Part shown: positions 1 through 7,428 of the stretch, one piece after another
Layout of the letters: every line of letters begins with the position of its first letter
Position numbering within the stretch: the stretch's first letter is position 1
Source: Rothia amarae
GTDB taxonomy: Bacteria > Actinomycetota > Actinomycetes > Actinomycetales > Micrococcaceae
Reading direction: 5' to 3'
Assembly: GCF_014705945.2 (NCBI RefSeq)
Contig: NZ_CP061538.1
Coordinates: 2,108,001-2,172,000, forward strand
DNA: 64,000 nucleotides
Made by a program: the position numbers and the translations under genes
Notes under the pieces: model-generated
The model's input: the letters and a program-made list of their open reading frames with translations, nothing else
The model's database searches: none
Told to the model about the DNA's origin: nothing

Positions 1-459
1 ATTTCACCGCTAGCGGCAGTGGAGCGCGGTCTACGTAAGACTTTCCGGTACTCGGGGCGTGCATCAAAAAGTGAGTATTGGTGGGCCGCAACTGCCTATT
101 TTGTTGCGACTGTTCCGTTTGTCGTGCGCGATGTTTATGCCCAGCGTCGTAAGCAGGTAGCCGAAAAAGCTCGCCAGGAGAATGCAGCCGATGAGGAGCT
201 TGCAGAAATCTTTGGCGCTGAAGAAATGCAGCTAGATTACGCGGCCGTGGATTCGTCTACAGGTTATAAGCCCTCGCCGCTGACTTGGGTTGTGGGAGGT
301 CTTTTCACCATTCCGCTGGTGAGCCTGAAGGTTCGTCGTCTGCACGATTCCAGCATCAGCGGCAAGTGGCTACCGCTCATTGATTTTTTCCCCGCGAGCG
401 CCTACTTCTACTCGCGTAATTCACGAGTTGCAGGCGCCCGCTTCGATAAAAGCCGCTAG
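1..459 (+). CDS. DUF805 family membrane protein, 5'-truncated by window edge
   Basis: The frame is open from base 1 and a GTG at 19 could start it, but the reading frame runs off the window edge, so the true start probably lies upstream. The protein begins with the DUF805 signature (RKTFRYSGRASKSEYWW) followed by a hydrophobic segment, a charged loop rich in Glu/Lys, a second hydrophobic segment (LTWVVGGLFTIPLVSLKVRR) and the typical VRRLHDSSISGKW motif. DUF805 proteins are small bacterial inner-membrane proteins of unknown function. The C-terminus (ARFDKSR) is complete. Family assignment is good; function is unknown. Confidence 0.75.
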   Translation: MSPLAAVERGLRKTFRYSGRASKSEYWWAATAYFVATVPFVVRDVYAQRRKQVAEKARQENAADEELAEIFGAEEMQLDYAAVDSSTGYKPSPLTWVVGGLFTIPLVSLKVRRLHDSSISGKWLPLIDFFPASAYFYSRNSRVAGARFDKSR

Positions 460-486
460 TGCTCACCGTTATGAGGGTTGTTTACT

Positions 487-909
487 CTACCACTGGTCGG
501 GGAAAGTCATTGCGATGGCAATGAGCTGGCGCAGTACGTTGAGGTCGATGTCTTCGAGCTTGTTCACGTAAACACAGCCCATACCTTCGGTGTATTTGCC
601 CAACTGCGGCAGCAGTTCTTTGCCTTCGGGGAGGTCTTTGAGCCCGTACAGCGAGATTTTTGCTTTGCGCGGGGAGAATGCCGTCTTGGGCCAGATGCCT
701 TTGGTGCGTTTATTCGCCGGGGACATGTAGTTGAACTGGCTGAAGCCCACCATCGAGGGGCCCCACATCACGGCCTTCTCGCCGGAGGCTTCGGTGAAAA
801 TTTTGAGTAGCTCATGGCCTTCGCGCACACGACGCGCGGTCGCGGCGGTGTCCAGAAATTCTTCAACGGGTTGGTCAGTGGGCAGAGTTTTTTTGGGTAA
901 GTTTTTCAC
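487..909 (-). CDS. DUF1801 domain protein
   Basis: A 140-residue soluble protein. The pattern EASGEKAVMWGPSMVGF, a later KISLYGL strand, then GKYTEGMGCVYVNKLEDIDL matches DUF1801 (YdhG/YjhX-like) proteins, small single-domain proteins common in actinobacteria and of unknown biochemical role. It starts at ATG 909 and is convergent with the DUF805 gene, with only 27 bp between stop codons. Nothing in the context suggests a function. Confidence 0.75.
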   Translation of the reverse strand: MKNLPKKTLPTDQPVEEFLDTAATARRVREGHELLKIFTEASGEKAVMWGPSMVGFSQFNYMSPANKRTKGIWPKTAFSPRKAKISLYGLKDLPEGKELLPQLGKYTEGMGCVYVNKLEDIDLNVLRQLIAIAMTFPDQW

Positions 910-940
910 TCATGCCGCCAGTCTAAACGATGGTGCGCTT

Positions 941-1432
941 TCACAAGATGGGCCCCGTCTTACCTACCAAATAATCGGGGAGCCAGTGATTCTCCCAGGC
1001 AGGTGCTTCGGGGTGCAGGATGGTTCCCTCCCGCGATTCCAGCTCAGTCGTTAGCCAATAATCCCCTTGAGCGTTCCGTTCAAGGTAACCGTACTCGACC
1101 ATTTCACGGCGCAGATAGGCAAAGTCGCCCCATAAAGCGCCCAAAATCTGATTCACTTCTTTTTCACGATAAATACGACCGGGCACAAAGAAATTCACCA
1201 AGAAAAGCAAAACGTGAGCACGAGGTTTCCGTTTCGACGGCCACGCAGAGAACTTTTCACCCGTGAAAAATCGAGAGACCACCAACCGATGCTCGGCGAG
1301 TGCCTCCTCGCGTTGAGCCAGAATTTCCGCCGCTCGTTCTTCCAAGAGAGCGGCGCGCGCGGACGTAAAGTTTTGCCCTGTCTCTTCCATACGGGCACGA
1401 ACGAGAGCTTTAAAGTTGGGGCGGGAAGTCAC
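941..1432 (-). CDS. DUF2087 domain protein
   Basis: A 163-residue protein. The N-terminal part is helical and charged (residues 1-55). The C-terminal part has the DUF2087 pattern: RKPRAHVLLFLVNFFVPG, then IYREKEVNQIL, LRREMVEYGYLER and GDYWLT. This resembles a winged helix and the domain is often found in or next to transcriptional regulators. It lies 31 bp upstream of the DUF1801 gene on the same strand and may be co-transcribed with it. Regulator function is inference only. Confidence 0.7.
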   Translation of the reverse strand: MTSRPNFKALVRARMEETGQNFTSARAALLEERAAEILAQREEALAEHRLVVSRFFTGEKFSAWPSKRKPRAHVLLFLVNFFVPGRIYREKEVNQILGALWGDFAYLRREMVEYGYLERNAQGDYWLTTELESREGTILHPEAPAWENHWLPDYLVGKTGPIL

Positions 1433-1641
1433 GTTGCATCGACTTTCTGTATCCCTAGCCTACGATTCCAGTCGGAAAACGATCATATATACCCGAGAAG
1501 TCAGTTCCCTTCGCGCCAAGTTACCGGGTGCTAGGGTGCCGGTAGTTGCGCTGGGCGGTGGGTGCGCCATCGTCGTCTATATTAACCGCAGTGTGGACGC
1601 CGCCGCAAGAGCTCGACGCGTGGGCAGGCAGCCGCACGACG
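1433..1641. other. intergenic, no gene seen
   Basis: This roughly 210-bp gap precedes the DUF2087 gene and leads into the first 73-bp hairpin repeat. I see no convincing coding region or RNA gene. It presumably carries the promoter of the DUF2087 gene on the minus strand. Confidence 0.4.
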
Positions 1642-1714
1642 CCGCCGGGTCACTAAATTCGCAAAAGTGCACTTATTTGAATGCACTTTCGCTGATTTAG
1701 TGACCCGAACCCAG
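1642..1714 (+). repeat. 73-bp hairpin repeat, copy 1 (flanks DUF559 gene)
   Basis: The core 1646-1707 is an imperfect palindrome. The outer arms CGGGTCACTAAAT and ATTTAGTGACCCG are perfect complements. The inner arms AAAGTGCA and TGCACTTT close a loop of about 10 nt. The same 73 bp recurs in the same orientation at 2687-2759 with 3 mismatches, exactly 1045 bp away. The element ends 4 bp before the stop codon of the DUF559 gene on the minus strand, so it could act as its terminator. Confidence 0.85.
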
Positions 1715-1717
1715 TTA

Positions 1718-2617
1718 TCACAGCCCTAACCCCTCTAACCGCAACTTCAGCTGCCGAGAATTTCTCGTAATATCGCCCCAATCCGCACGAATCACGGTCC
1801 ACCCCAGTTTCTCCAACTCCCGCTGACGGGCGCGCTCGTTGCGAATTACGTCCCCGGGGTTTCCCAAGTCACCGCTGTATTTATGTTGCCCATCTACCTC
1901 CAAAATTAGCTTCTTTTTCCGCCACAGAAAGTCCACGCGGTAGGTATTCCCACCGGCAAAGACAAATTCCCCCTGTTGCTCCGGCAGCTCCATTCCCCAC
2001 TCATGCAAGAGGTTCCACGTGAGACTTTCTAATGGCGATTCGCACAATAAAGACAACCTGGAAGCAACTTTCACCGCTCGTTCTTGGTGAACACGTCGAG
2101 GTTGCAGAAGTACCTCGGCTATCTCATCCGGCGTACATTTACGCTGGTGCAAAAAGTAATTTGCTATAGCAAGCACGCCACCGCTCGACGTCGTCTCTAC
2201 GCAATCGCTCACGGTGTGCGCCGCGGCGGTCGTCATGAATCCATCAATCGGAGTTGCACTGTCGCATTGTTCAAAACGATTTCTATGTAATCGCAGGCCC
2301 GGGCGCGACCGCCCCGATAGCCCCGGTGTAGACACATGCAGTACCGACGGCGTCAGTAATAGTGGTGCACCGTGCCAAAGGGCTGCGGATTCATGGCTCA
2401 AAATGGGGCGACGCAGCTGCTTGGCTCGCACGACAAGACGAGCTTTAGGCTGGTCAAAGCGAGTGAGCTGACGGTCGAAACTGCTCAGCATGTAAATACC
2501 GTGAGCCATTTTCAGAAGCTCGCCATCGCGCATACCATTTTGGATCTGCTGGAAAGTGAATCCCCGATCGATGAGCTCGGAAAGGGTGAGGATGTTGTTC
2601 ATAAAATCTTGATTCAT
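1718..2617 (-). CDS. AbiEi-like winged-helix plus DUF559 (Vsr-like) nuclease-fold protein
   Basis: About 299 residues from the preferred ATG at 2617 (MNQDFMNNILTLSELIDRG); the frame continues upstream into the hairpin repeat but that part looks non-coding. The N-terminal residues 1-60 resemble the winged helix of AbiEi antitoxins (type IV toxin-antitoxin), including RDGELLKMAHGIYML. The C-terminus has the DUF559 PD-(D/E)xK-like core: SPLESLTWNLL, RVDFLWRKKKLILEVDGQ, then RNERARQRELEKLGWTVIR. No AbiEii toxin partner is adjacent, so it is solitary. A second member lies at 58594-59586. Family assignment is good; substrate and role are unknown. Confidence 0.75.
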   Translation of the reverse strand: MNQDFMNNILTLSELIDRGFTFQQIQNGMRDGELLKMAHGIYMLSSFDRQLTRFDQPKARLVVRAKQLRRPILSHESAALWHGAPLLLTPSVLHVSTPGLSGRSRPGLRLHRNRFEQCDSATPIDGFMTTAAAHTVSDCVETTSSGGVLAIANYFLHQRKCTPDEIAEVLLQPRRVHQERAVKVASRLSLLCESPLESLTWNLLHEWGMELPEQQGEFVFAGGNTYRVDFLWRKKKLILEVDGQHKYSGDLGNPGDVIRNERARQRELEKLGWTVIRADWGDITRNSRQLKLRLEGLGL

Positions 2618-2686
2618 TCTTATAGTTTGATGATATTTAATAGCGTTTAGTGGTTTCTTATAAATCTGTGGATAACTTCTTCGCTT

Positions 2687-2759
2687 CCGCCGGGTCACTA
2701 AATCCGTAAAAATGCACTTATTTGAATGCACTTTCGCTGATTTAGTGACCCGAACCCAG
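2687..2759 (+). repeat. 73-bp hairpin repeat, copy 2 (flanks DUF559 gene)
   Basis: Direct copy of 1642-1714 with 70 of 73 identical bases; the palindrome occupies 2691-2752. It lies about 70 bp upstream of the DUF559 start and about 150 bp upstream of lysC. Identity stops sharply on both sides, so the duplicated unit is the hairpin plus short flanks (CCGC on the left, AACCCAG on the right). Confidence 0.85.
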
Positions 2760-2909
2760 GAACGCACCCGTTACATCGCCCCCTCAACAATCCGTAATAC
2801 GCGTAGCATTTCCACTAAGTGACACACAAATCGCCCCCGGCTACCCGGTTCACGTACTATGAATCCAGCCGGCAATACCGGCACACCTCGATTTTTACTG
2901 GAGTTTTCG

Positions 2910-4205
2910 ATGAGCCTGATTGTCCAAAAGTTCGGCGGGTCTTCCGTTTCTGATGCAGACGGCATCAAGCGGGTGGCTCGTCGCGTAGCGGACACATATA
3001 GGGCGGGCAACCAGGTTGTTGTAGTGGTCTCTGCAATGGGCGATACCACCGATGACCTGCTCGATCTCGCTGCTGAAGTCAGTTCCAACCCGGGTGCCTC
3101 CCGCGAATTGGACATGTTGTTGACCGCTGGTGAGCGCATCTCGATGGCGGCTCTTGCTATGGCAGTCAACGATTTAGGGGTGCAAGCAAAGTCTTTCACT
3201 GGCTCCCAAGCAGGCATGATTACCGACGGCATCCACGGTTCAGCGCGTTTGGTTGAAGTGAATCCCGATCGCATTCAGAGAGCGATTGATGAAGGTGATA
3301 TCGCCGTCATCGCGGGCTTCCAAGGCATGAACCGGCAGACCGGGGACATCACTACCTTGGGTCGCGGCGGTTCTGATACCACCGCCGTCGCGCTTGCTGC
3401 CGCCTTGGGTGCGGACGTCTGCGAGATTTATTCGGACGTCGACGGCGTCTTCAGTGCCGACCCGCGCGTGGTCTCTTCAGCCAAGAAACTTGATGTGATT
3501 ACCAGTGAAGAGATGCTGGAAATGGCTGCCAACGGTTCGAAGATTTTGCATCTGCGTAGCGTGGAGTATGCGCGCCGGTTCAATTTGAAACTTCATGTGC
3601 GTTCTTCGTTCTCGCAGCTTGAAGGCACTATCGTTATTCCTGATACCCCCGATGATTTTGTGCCCAATAACTTGAAGGAGATCCCTTTGGAACAACCACT
3701 TATTTCTGGTGTGGCTCATGACCGGAGCCAGGCGAAGGTTACTTTGATTGGTGTTCAGGACGTTCCGGGTTCTGCCGCTAAGGTTTTTGGTCTGCTCAAT
3801 GAGGCGGATATTAACCTGGACATGATTGTTCAGAACGTTTCTACTGACCGCCCGGATGTAACCGATATTACGTTCACTCTTCCGCAGGATCAGGGTGATA
3901 AGGCGGTTGCTACGTTGTCATTGGCTAAGGACGATATTGATTTCGCTGAGATTCAGTACACCGATGAGGTGGGTAAGCTTTCCCTCGTTGGCGCCGGCAT
4001 GAAGGCTAATCCCGGTGTTTCGTTCAAATTCTTTGAGGCTCTCTCTAGCGCGGGAATCAACATTCAGATGATTTCTACCTCGGAAATTCGTATTTCGGTT
4101 ATCACCGAGTTGGAGAAGCTGGACGACGCCGTGCGCGCCGTTCACACCGCTTTCGATTTGGATACCGAAGGTGAGGCAACCGTTTACGGCGGTACCGGCC
4201 GATAA
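2910..4205 (+). CDS. lysC: aspartate kinase (aspartokinase, alpha subunit)
   Basis: Phosphorylates L-aspartate with ATP, the first step to lysine, threonine, methionine and diaminopimelate. The protein has 431 residues from ATG 2910, chosen because ACTGGAG lies just upstream and SLIVQKFGGSSV is the canonical N-terminus. The kinase domain carries KFGGSSV, a later GRGGSDTTAVALA and YSDVDGVFSADPR. Two C-terminal ACT domains follow (SGVAHDRSQAKVTLIGV and LSLVGAGMKANPGV). The tail TSEIRIS...VYGGTGR matches actinobacterial LysC. The gene appears monocistronic, ending at the terminator near 4240. No asd lies downstream, unlike corynebacteria. Confidence 0.95.
   Translation: MSLIVQKFGGSSVSDADGIKRVARRVADTYRAGNQVVVVVSAMGDTTDDLLDLAAEVSSNPGASRELDMLLTAGERISMAALAMAVNDLGVQAKSFTGSQAGMITDGIHGSARLVEVNPDRIQRAIDEGDIAVIAGFQGMNRQTGDITTLGRGGSDTTAVALAAALGADVCEIYSDVDGVFSADPRVVSSAKKLDVITSEEMLEMAANGSKILHLRSVEYARRFNLKLHVRSSFSQLEGTIVIPDTPDDFVPNNLKEIPLEQPLISGVAHDRSQAKVTLIGVQDVPGSAAKVFGLLNEADINLDMIVQNVSTDRPDVTDITFTLPQDQGDKAVATLSLAKDDIDFAEIQYTDEVGKLSLVGAGMKANPGVSFKFFEALSSAGINIQMISTSEIRISVITELEKLDDAVRAVHTAFDLDTEGEATVYGGTGR
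3675..3689 (+). promoter_or_regulatory. internal ribosome binding site and TTG start for aspartokinase beta subunit
   Basis: A strong Shine-Dalgarno AAGGAG (3675-3680) is followed after 6 nt by an in-frame TTG (3687). Translation from it would give a 172-residue product beginning LEQPLISGVAHDRSQAK, which is exactly the ACT-domain segment made as the separate beta subunit in Corynebacterium (alpha2beta2 enzyme). The sequence fact is direct; production of the beta subunit is inference. Confidence 0.65.
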
Positions 4206-4238
4206 AAAGTTTTCGTTCCCTCCTAGAGCGATGATAGA

Positions 4239-4274
4239 AAGTGCGCGATTTCTCACGGGGAATCGCGCACTTTT
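4239..4274 (+). terminator. rho-independent terminator after lysC
   Basis: The perfect 10-bp arms GTGCGCGATT and AATCGCGCAC enclose a 10-nt loop and are followed by TTTT. It ends the lysC transcript. The next gene starts only about 30 bp further on. Confidence 0.8.
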
Positions 4275-4303
4275 GCGTTCGGGGTGTCCGTAGGATGGTT
4301 GGC

Positions 4304-5284
4304 ATGCATGTTTTTCAGGACTCTTTGGCAGCTCCCCTGCGCCCGCTGGAGCGTGAGCAGTGGGAGCCGACGGCGCGTACCCACGAGCGGCGTGCCGGTC
4401 GGTTTGCAGATCCTTTTCTGGATAGGCGCAATCGCGGTCAAAAGCATCCTGTAGAGGACTTCCTGTTCACTTATTACACGCTGAAGCCGGGTCAGTTTAA
4501 GAAATGGCATCCGGGGGTGGGAGTGATTCTTTTAGACGCCCCCGAGTATGCTGCGCAGAAGTTTTACCGCCCCGCCACTGCCGCTGAACTTGAAGCAGCA
4601 GGGGTGGACGCCGCCCGCGCGTCGTCGTTAGAGAAGAGCGGGGAAGCAATGTTGGTAGATGTCGAAGCTTTCTTGGAAAAACGTGGCTCTGCCGTGGAGT
4701 TCACCCGTGAAATCCTCGGCAATACTGCCGCGAAGCCGGGGTTCTTTGGGTGCTTTGGCATGCACGAATGGGCGATGGCGTATAAGTCTGAGGAGAACAA
4801 TATCCGCCACGAGTACCTGCAGTTGCGATTGGGTTCTGAAGGTACGAACCAGGTGGTAGAAAATAACCGAATTCGTTGTTCGCACTTTGATGCTTTCCGC
4901 TTTTTTATGCCCCAGGCAATCGATAAGAACGAGCTTCAGCCCACCCGCGAGCAGCAGCGTTTTATGGAGCAGCCCGCTTGTTTACACGCGAATATGGACG
5001 TTTATAAATGGGCGTATAAGCTTCTGCCGCTGGTTGATTCTGAGTTGCTCATGGACTGTTTTGAGCTTGCCTGGGAGATTCGCGAACTCGATATGAAGGC
5101 AGCTCCTTACGAGTTGCGCGATTGGGGTTATGAACCGATTGAGGTGGAAACCCCTGCAGGCAAAGCAGAGTACGTGAAAATTCAGCGTGGTTTTTCCGAG
5201 CGGTCGGTTCAGTTGCGCCGTCGCTTAGTGAAGGTGCTCGACGATGCCCGGACGGCGTCGGGGACTGAGCAGGTTCGCGCCTAG
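4304..5284 (+). CDS. conserved actinobacterial protein, often labelled 3-methyladenine DNA glycosylase
   Basis: About 326 residues from ATG 4304, preferred because AGGA lies 8 nt upstream; ATG 4295 is an alternative. The pattern HPVEDFLFTYYTLKPGQFKKWHPG near the N-terminus is shared with a conserved actinobacterial family that I recall being annotated as 3-methyladenine DNA glycosylase. I see no helix-hairpin-helix or Tag zinc motif that would confirm this, so the enzymatic label is weak. The protein is soluble. Its stop codon overlaps that of the convergent DUF4126 gene in the palindrome CTAG (5281-5284). Confidence 0.55.
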   Translation: MHVFQDSLAAPLRPLEREQWEPTARTHERRAGRFADPFLDRRNRGQKHPVEDFLFTYYTLKPGQFKKWHPGVGVILLDAPEYAAQKFYRPATAAELEAAGVDAARASSLEKSGEAMLVDVEAFLEKRGSAVEFTREILGNTAAKPGFFGCFGMHEWAMAYKSEENNIRHEYLQLRLGSEGTNQVVENNRIRCSHFDAFRFFMPQAIDKNELQPTREQQRFMEQPACLHANMDVYKWAYKLLPLVDSELLMDCFELAWEIRELDMKAAPYELRDWGYEPIEVETPAGKAEYVKIQRGFSERSVQLRRRLVKVLDDARTASGTEQVRA

Positions 5285-5907
5285 TAGACGTGTACGCGCG
5301 TCTTTCGGTCCTTGCGTTCCCTGCGTTTTTTGAGAACCCAGAAGATAGCCAAGACGACCAGCACAAGGAATCCCACCACTAGCACCGGTAAGAAGATAGC
5401 GGCAACAACTAGCAGGATGGACGCGCCGTCTTCTGCGGTTGAAACTACAGGTGCAGCGAGACCTGCTGAAGCGGTGTTCAGAATAGGTCTCGCTCCCATT
5501 TTGAGCAGGTGAATCACTAGCGCAATCACAATACCTAGAACGATTGAAATCCATGCGCCGGAGTGGGCGTAGGCGGCAGGGTCCGTGACTGTATCGACTC
5601 CCCCAACGTTCACGCCGGCAATCTGAGAAACAGCGGTGGAGCCAAAAACGATTCCGCCCGAGGTGGGGCGCACGATGCTCTGAATCATGTCGTTGAATGA
5701 ATCAATGGCTGGAATTTTATCTGCGACTATTTCAAGCAAAAGCAAGACGCCGAGAATAGCCAAGACCCAGCCGTTAGAAAGCCACGCGTACCCCGGCCCC
5801 AGGTCAACCACCGAGGTAAACCGATCGAGCAAACCAACTGCCAGCAAGGGCACATACGCATTCAAACCGGCGGAGGCCGCCAACCCAGTTCCCGTGAGAA
5901 AATCCAT
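5281..5907 (-). CDS. DUF4126 family membrane protein
   Basis: A 208-residue integral membrane protein. It begins DFLTGTGLAASAGLNAYVPL, the hallmark of DUF4126, and continues with VVDLGPGYAWLSNGWV, DKIPAIDSFNDMIQS and RPTSGG. About five or six hydrophobic segments follow, ending in a basic tail (KKRRERKDRKTRVHVY). Function is unknown. The start at 5907 is the first Met of the conserved motif. It is convergent with the preceding plus-strand gene, with a 4-nt overlap at the stops. Confidence 0.8.
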   Translation of the reverse strand: MDFLTGTGLAASAGLNAYVPLLAVGLLDRFTSVVDLGPGYAWLSNGWVLAILGVLLLLEIVADKIPAIDSFNDMIQSIVRPTSGGIVFGSTAVSQIAGVNVGGVDTVTDPAAYAHSGAWISIVLGIVIALVIHLLKMGARPILNTASAGLAAPVVSTAEDGASILLVVAAIFLPVLVVGFLVLVVLAIFWVLKKRRERKDRKTRVHVY

Positions 5908-5984
5908 GCCTTCATCATAGGTGGGTGCGTGGCAAACTCGATAGAGTGGGTATCAACACGCCCTAAAATCAACCAGGAGTAAAG

Positions 5985-6221
5985 ATGTCTGAGCAAGATT
6001 CCATGCCTCTCGCAGAAGTTGCCGAGTACCTGGGAGTTTCTGACTACACGGTGCAGTCTTGGGCTGAGGACGGCGGATTAGAGCGCGCCGAAGGCAACCC
6101 TTTCTGGTTTACCCGCGAATCAGTTGAGGCTTTGAAGAAAGACCTGATGGGCCGCAAATTGCAGTCCTTTGATTTGCTCAATAAGTTCAGCGAGCACCCC
6201 GGTGCTGACGGGCAGGATTAA
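5985..6221 (+). CDS. small MerR/excisionase-type helix-turn-helix protein
   Basis: A 78-residue protein. Residues 8-50 (PLAEVAEYLGVSDYTVQSWAEDG ... NPFWFTRESVEALKK) form a MerR-like winged helix as in excisionases and BldC-like proteins. A short C-terminal tail follows (GRKLQSFDLLNKF). An AGGAG sequence sits just upstream of ATG 5985. It lies 118 bp before purS on the same strand. It probably binds DNA; its target is unknown. No integrase is nearby, so an excisionase role is unlikely. Confidence 0.7.
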   Translation: MSEQDSMPLAEVAEYLGVSDYTVQSWAEDGGLERAEGNPFWFTRESVEALKKDLMGRKLQSFDLLNKFSEHPGADGQD

Positions 6222-6338
6222 GCAACATGTCGGGGTGTGTCTGCCTCGGTGAGACCTGTCTAGGTGTGCACTATCAACGTGAGCTAGGATAAGTAACGGC
6301 TCACATGTAGTTTCTGCACACCAAGGAGTGCCTGCCAA

Positions 6339-6590
6339 ATGGCCCGTATCGTAGTTGATGTAATGCTCAAGCCCGAAATTCTTGACCCTCAGGGCAAGGC
6401 AATCGCAAATGAGCTTCCCAGAATCGGTTTGAATGAGTTCACCGATGTTCGCCAGGGTAAGCGCTTTGAGCTCACCGTAGAGGGCGAAGTAACCGAAGAG
6501 TTGCTGGCGCAGGCTCGCAAAGCGGCTGAAGAGTTGCTCTCTAACCCTGTGATTGAAGACGTCGTTAACGTTTCAGCGTTGGAGGACTAA
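6339..6590 (+). CDS. purS: phosphoribosylformylglycinamidine synthase subunit PurS
   Basis: PurS is the small structural subunit that bridges PurQ and PurL in the three-component FGAM synthase (fourth step of IMP synthesis). The 83 residues carry the family pattern VDVMLKPEILDPQGKAIANELPRIG and VRQGKRFELTVEG, ending in NPVIEDVVNV. The gene starts at ATG 6339 with AAGGAG upstream. purQ follows after 3 bp and purL after a further 37 bp, so this is one operon. Confidence 0.95.
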   Translation: MARIVVDVMLKPEILDPQGKAIANELPRIGLNEFTDVRQGKRFELTVEGEVTEELLAQARKAAEELLSNPVIEDVVNVSALED

Positions 6591-6593
6591 TCC

Positions 6594-7391
6594 ATGGCAG
6601 AATCACTCTCCGCTACTGAAGTTCCCTTGGTGGGTGACTTCTCTCAGACTCCCTCCAACGATTCCCTCAAAGACGTTCGTGTGGGCGTTATTACATTCCC
6701 CGGCACCCTGGATGATCGCGACGCTTCTCGTGCGGTCCGCGCAGCCGGTGGCACCGCCGTCGAGCTTTGGCACGACGACGCCGACTTGAAGAACGTTGAC
6801 GCAGTCATTATCCCCGGTGGTTTCTCCTACGGTGATTACCTGCGCGCCGGTGCTATCGCCGCTAAAGCTGCTGTGATGAGCAAGGTCATCGATGCCGCTC
6901 AGTCTGACAACGCCTTGCCCGTGCTGGGCATCTGCAACGGGTTCCAGATTCTGACCGAATCCCACTTGTTGCCCGGTTCCATGATTAAGAACGATCACCG
7001 CAAGTTCATTTGCCGCGATCAGATTCTGCGCATTGACAACAATGAGACTCCCTGGACTTCCGAGTTCGAAAAGGGCCAGGAAATCGTAGTACCGCTCAAG
7101 AACCAGGACGGCCAGTACGTTGCCGAGCAAAAAGTTCTGGACGCTCTTGAAGCTGAAAACCGCGTCGTCTTCCGCTATGTGGGTTTCAACCCCAACGGGT
7201 CACGGAATGACATCGCGGGCATCACCAATGCGCGCGGTAACGTCGTCGGTCTCATGCCCCACCCCGAGCACGCTATCGAAGCTGGCTTTGGCCCCTCGTC
7301 CTCTGGCTTTGGCGATGTTGATTTGCGCGGTGGCGCAGACGGTCTAGGTATTTTCACCTCGGCTCTTCACAACATCATCAACGTAAAGTAA
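6594..7391 (+). CDS. purQ: phosphoribosylformylglycinamidine synthase, glutaminase subunit PurQ
   Basis: Releases ammonia from glutamine for PurL. The protein has 265 residues, with a short N-terminal extension before [17 protein letters not shown]. The class I amidotransferase nucleophile is the Cys of [10 protein letters not shown], and the His-Glu pair is in MPHPEHAIE. The oxyanion motif is [17 protein letters not shown]. Middle gene of purSQL, consistent with the small PurL of Gram-positive bacteria. Confidence 0.95.
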   Translation: MAESLSATEVPLVGDFSQTPSNDSLKDVRVGVITFPGTLDDRDASRAVRAAGGTAVELWHDDADLKNVDAVIIPGGFSYGDYLRAGAIAAKAAVMSKVIDAAQSDNALPVLGICNGFQILTESHLLPGSMIKNDHRKFICRDQILRIDNNETPWTSEFEKGQEIVVPLKNQDGQYVAEQKVLDALEAENRVVFRYVGFNPNGSRNDIAGITNARGNVVGLMPHPEHAIEAGFGPSSSGFGDVDLRGGADGLGIFTSALHNIINVK

Positions 7392-7428
7392 CAGCCGCTT
7401 TTGGCGATTAAAAGGATTGACTAAACAC

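Noticed and set aside
2618-2767. N-terminal extension of the first DUF559 gene through the hairpin
   Set aside because: The added residues are encoded by the repeat and have no counterpart in the second DUF559 protein; no ribosome site at 2767.
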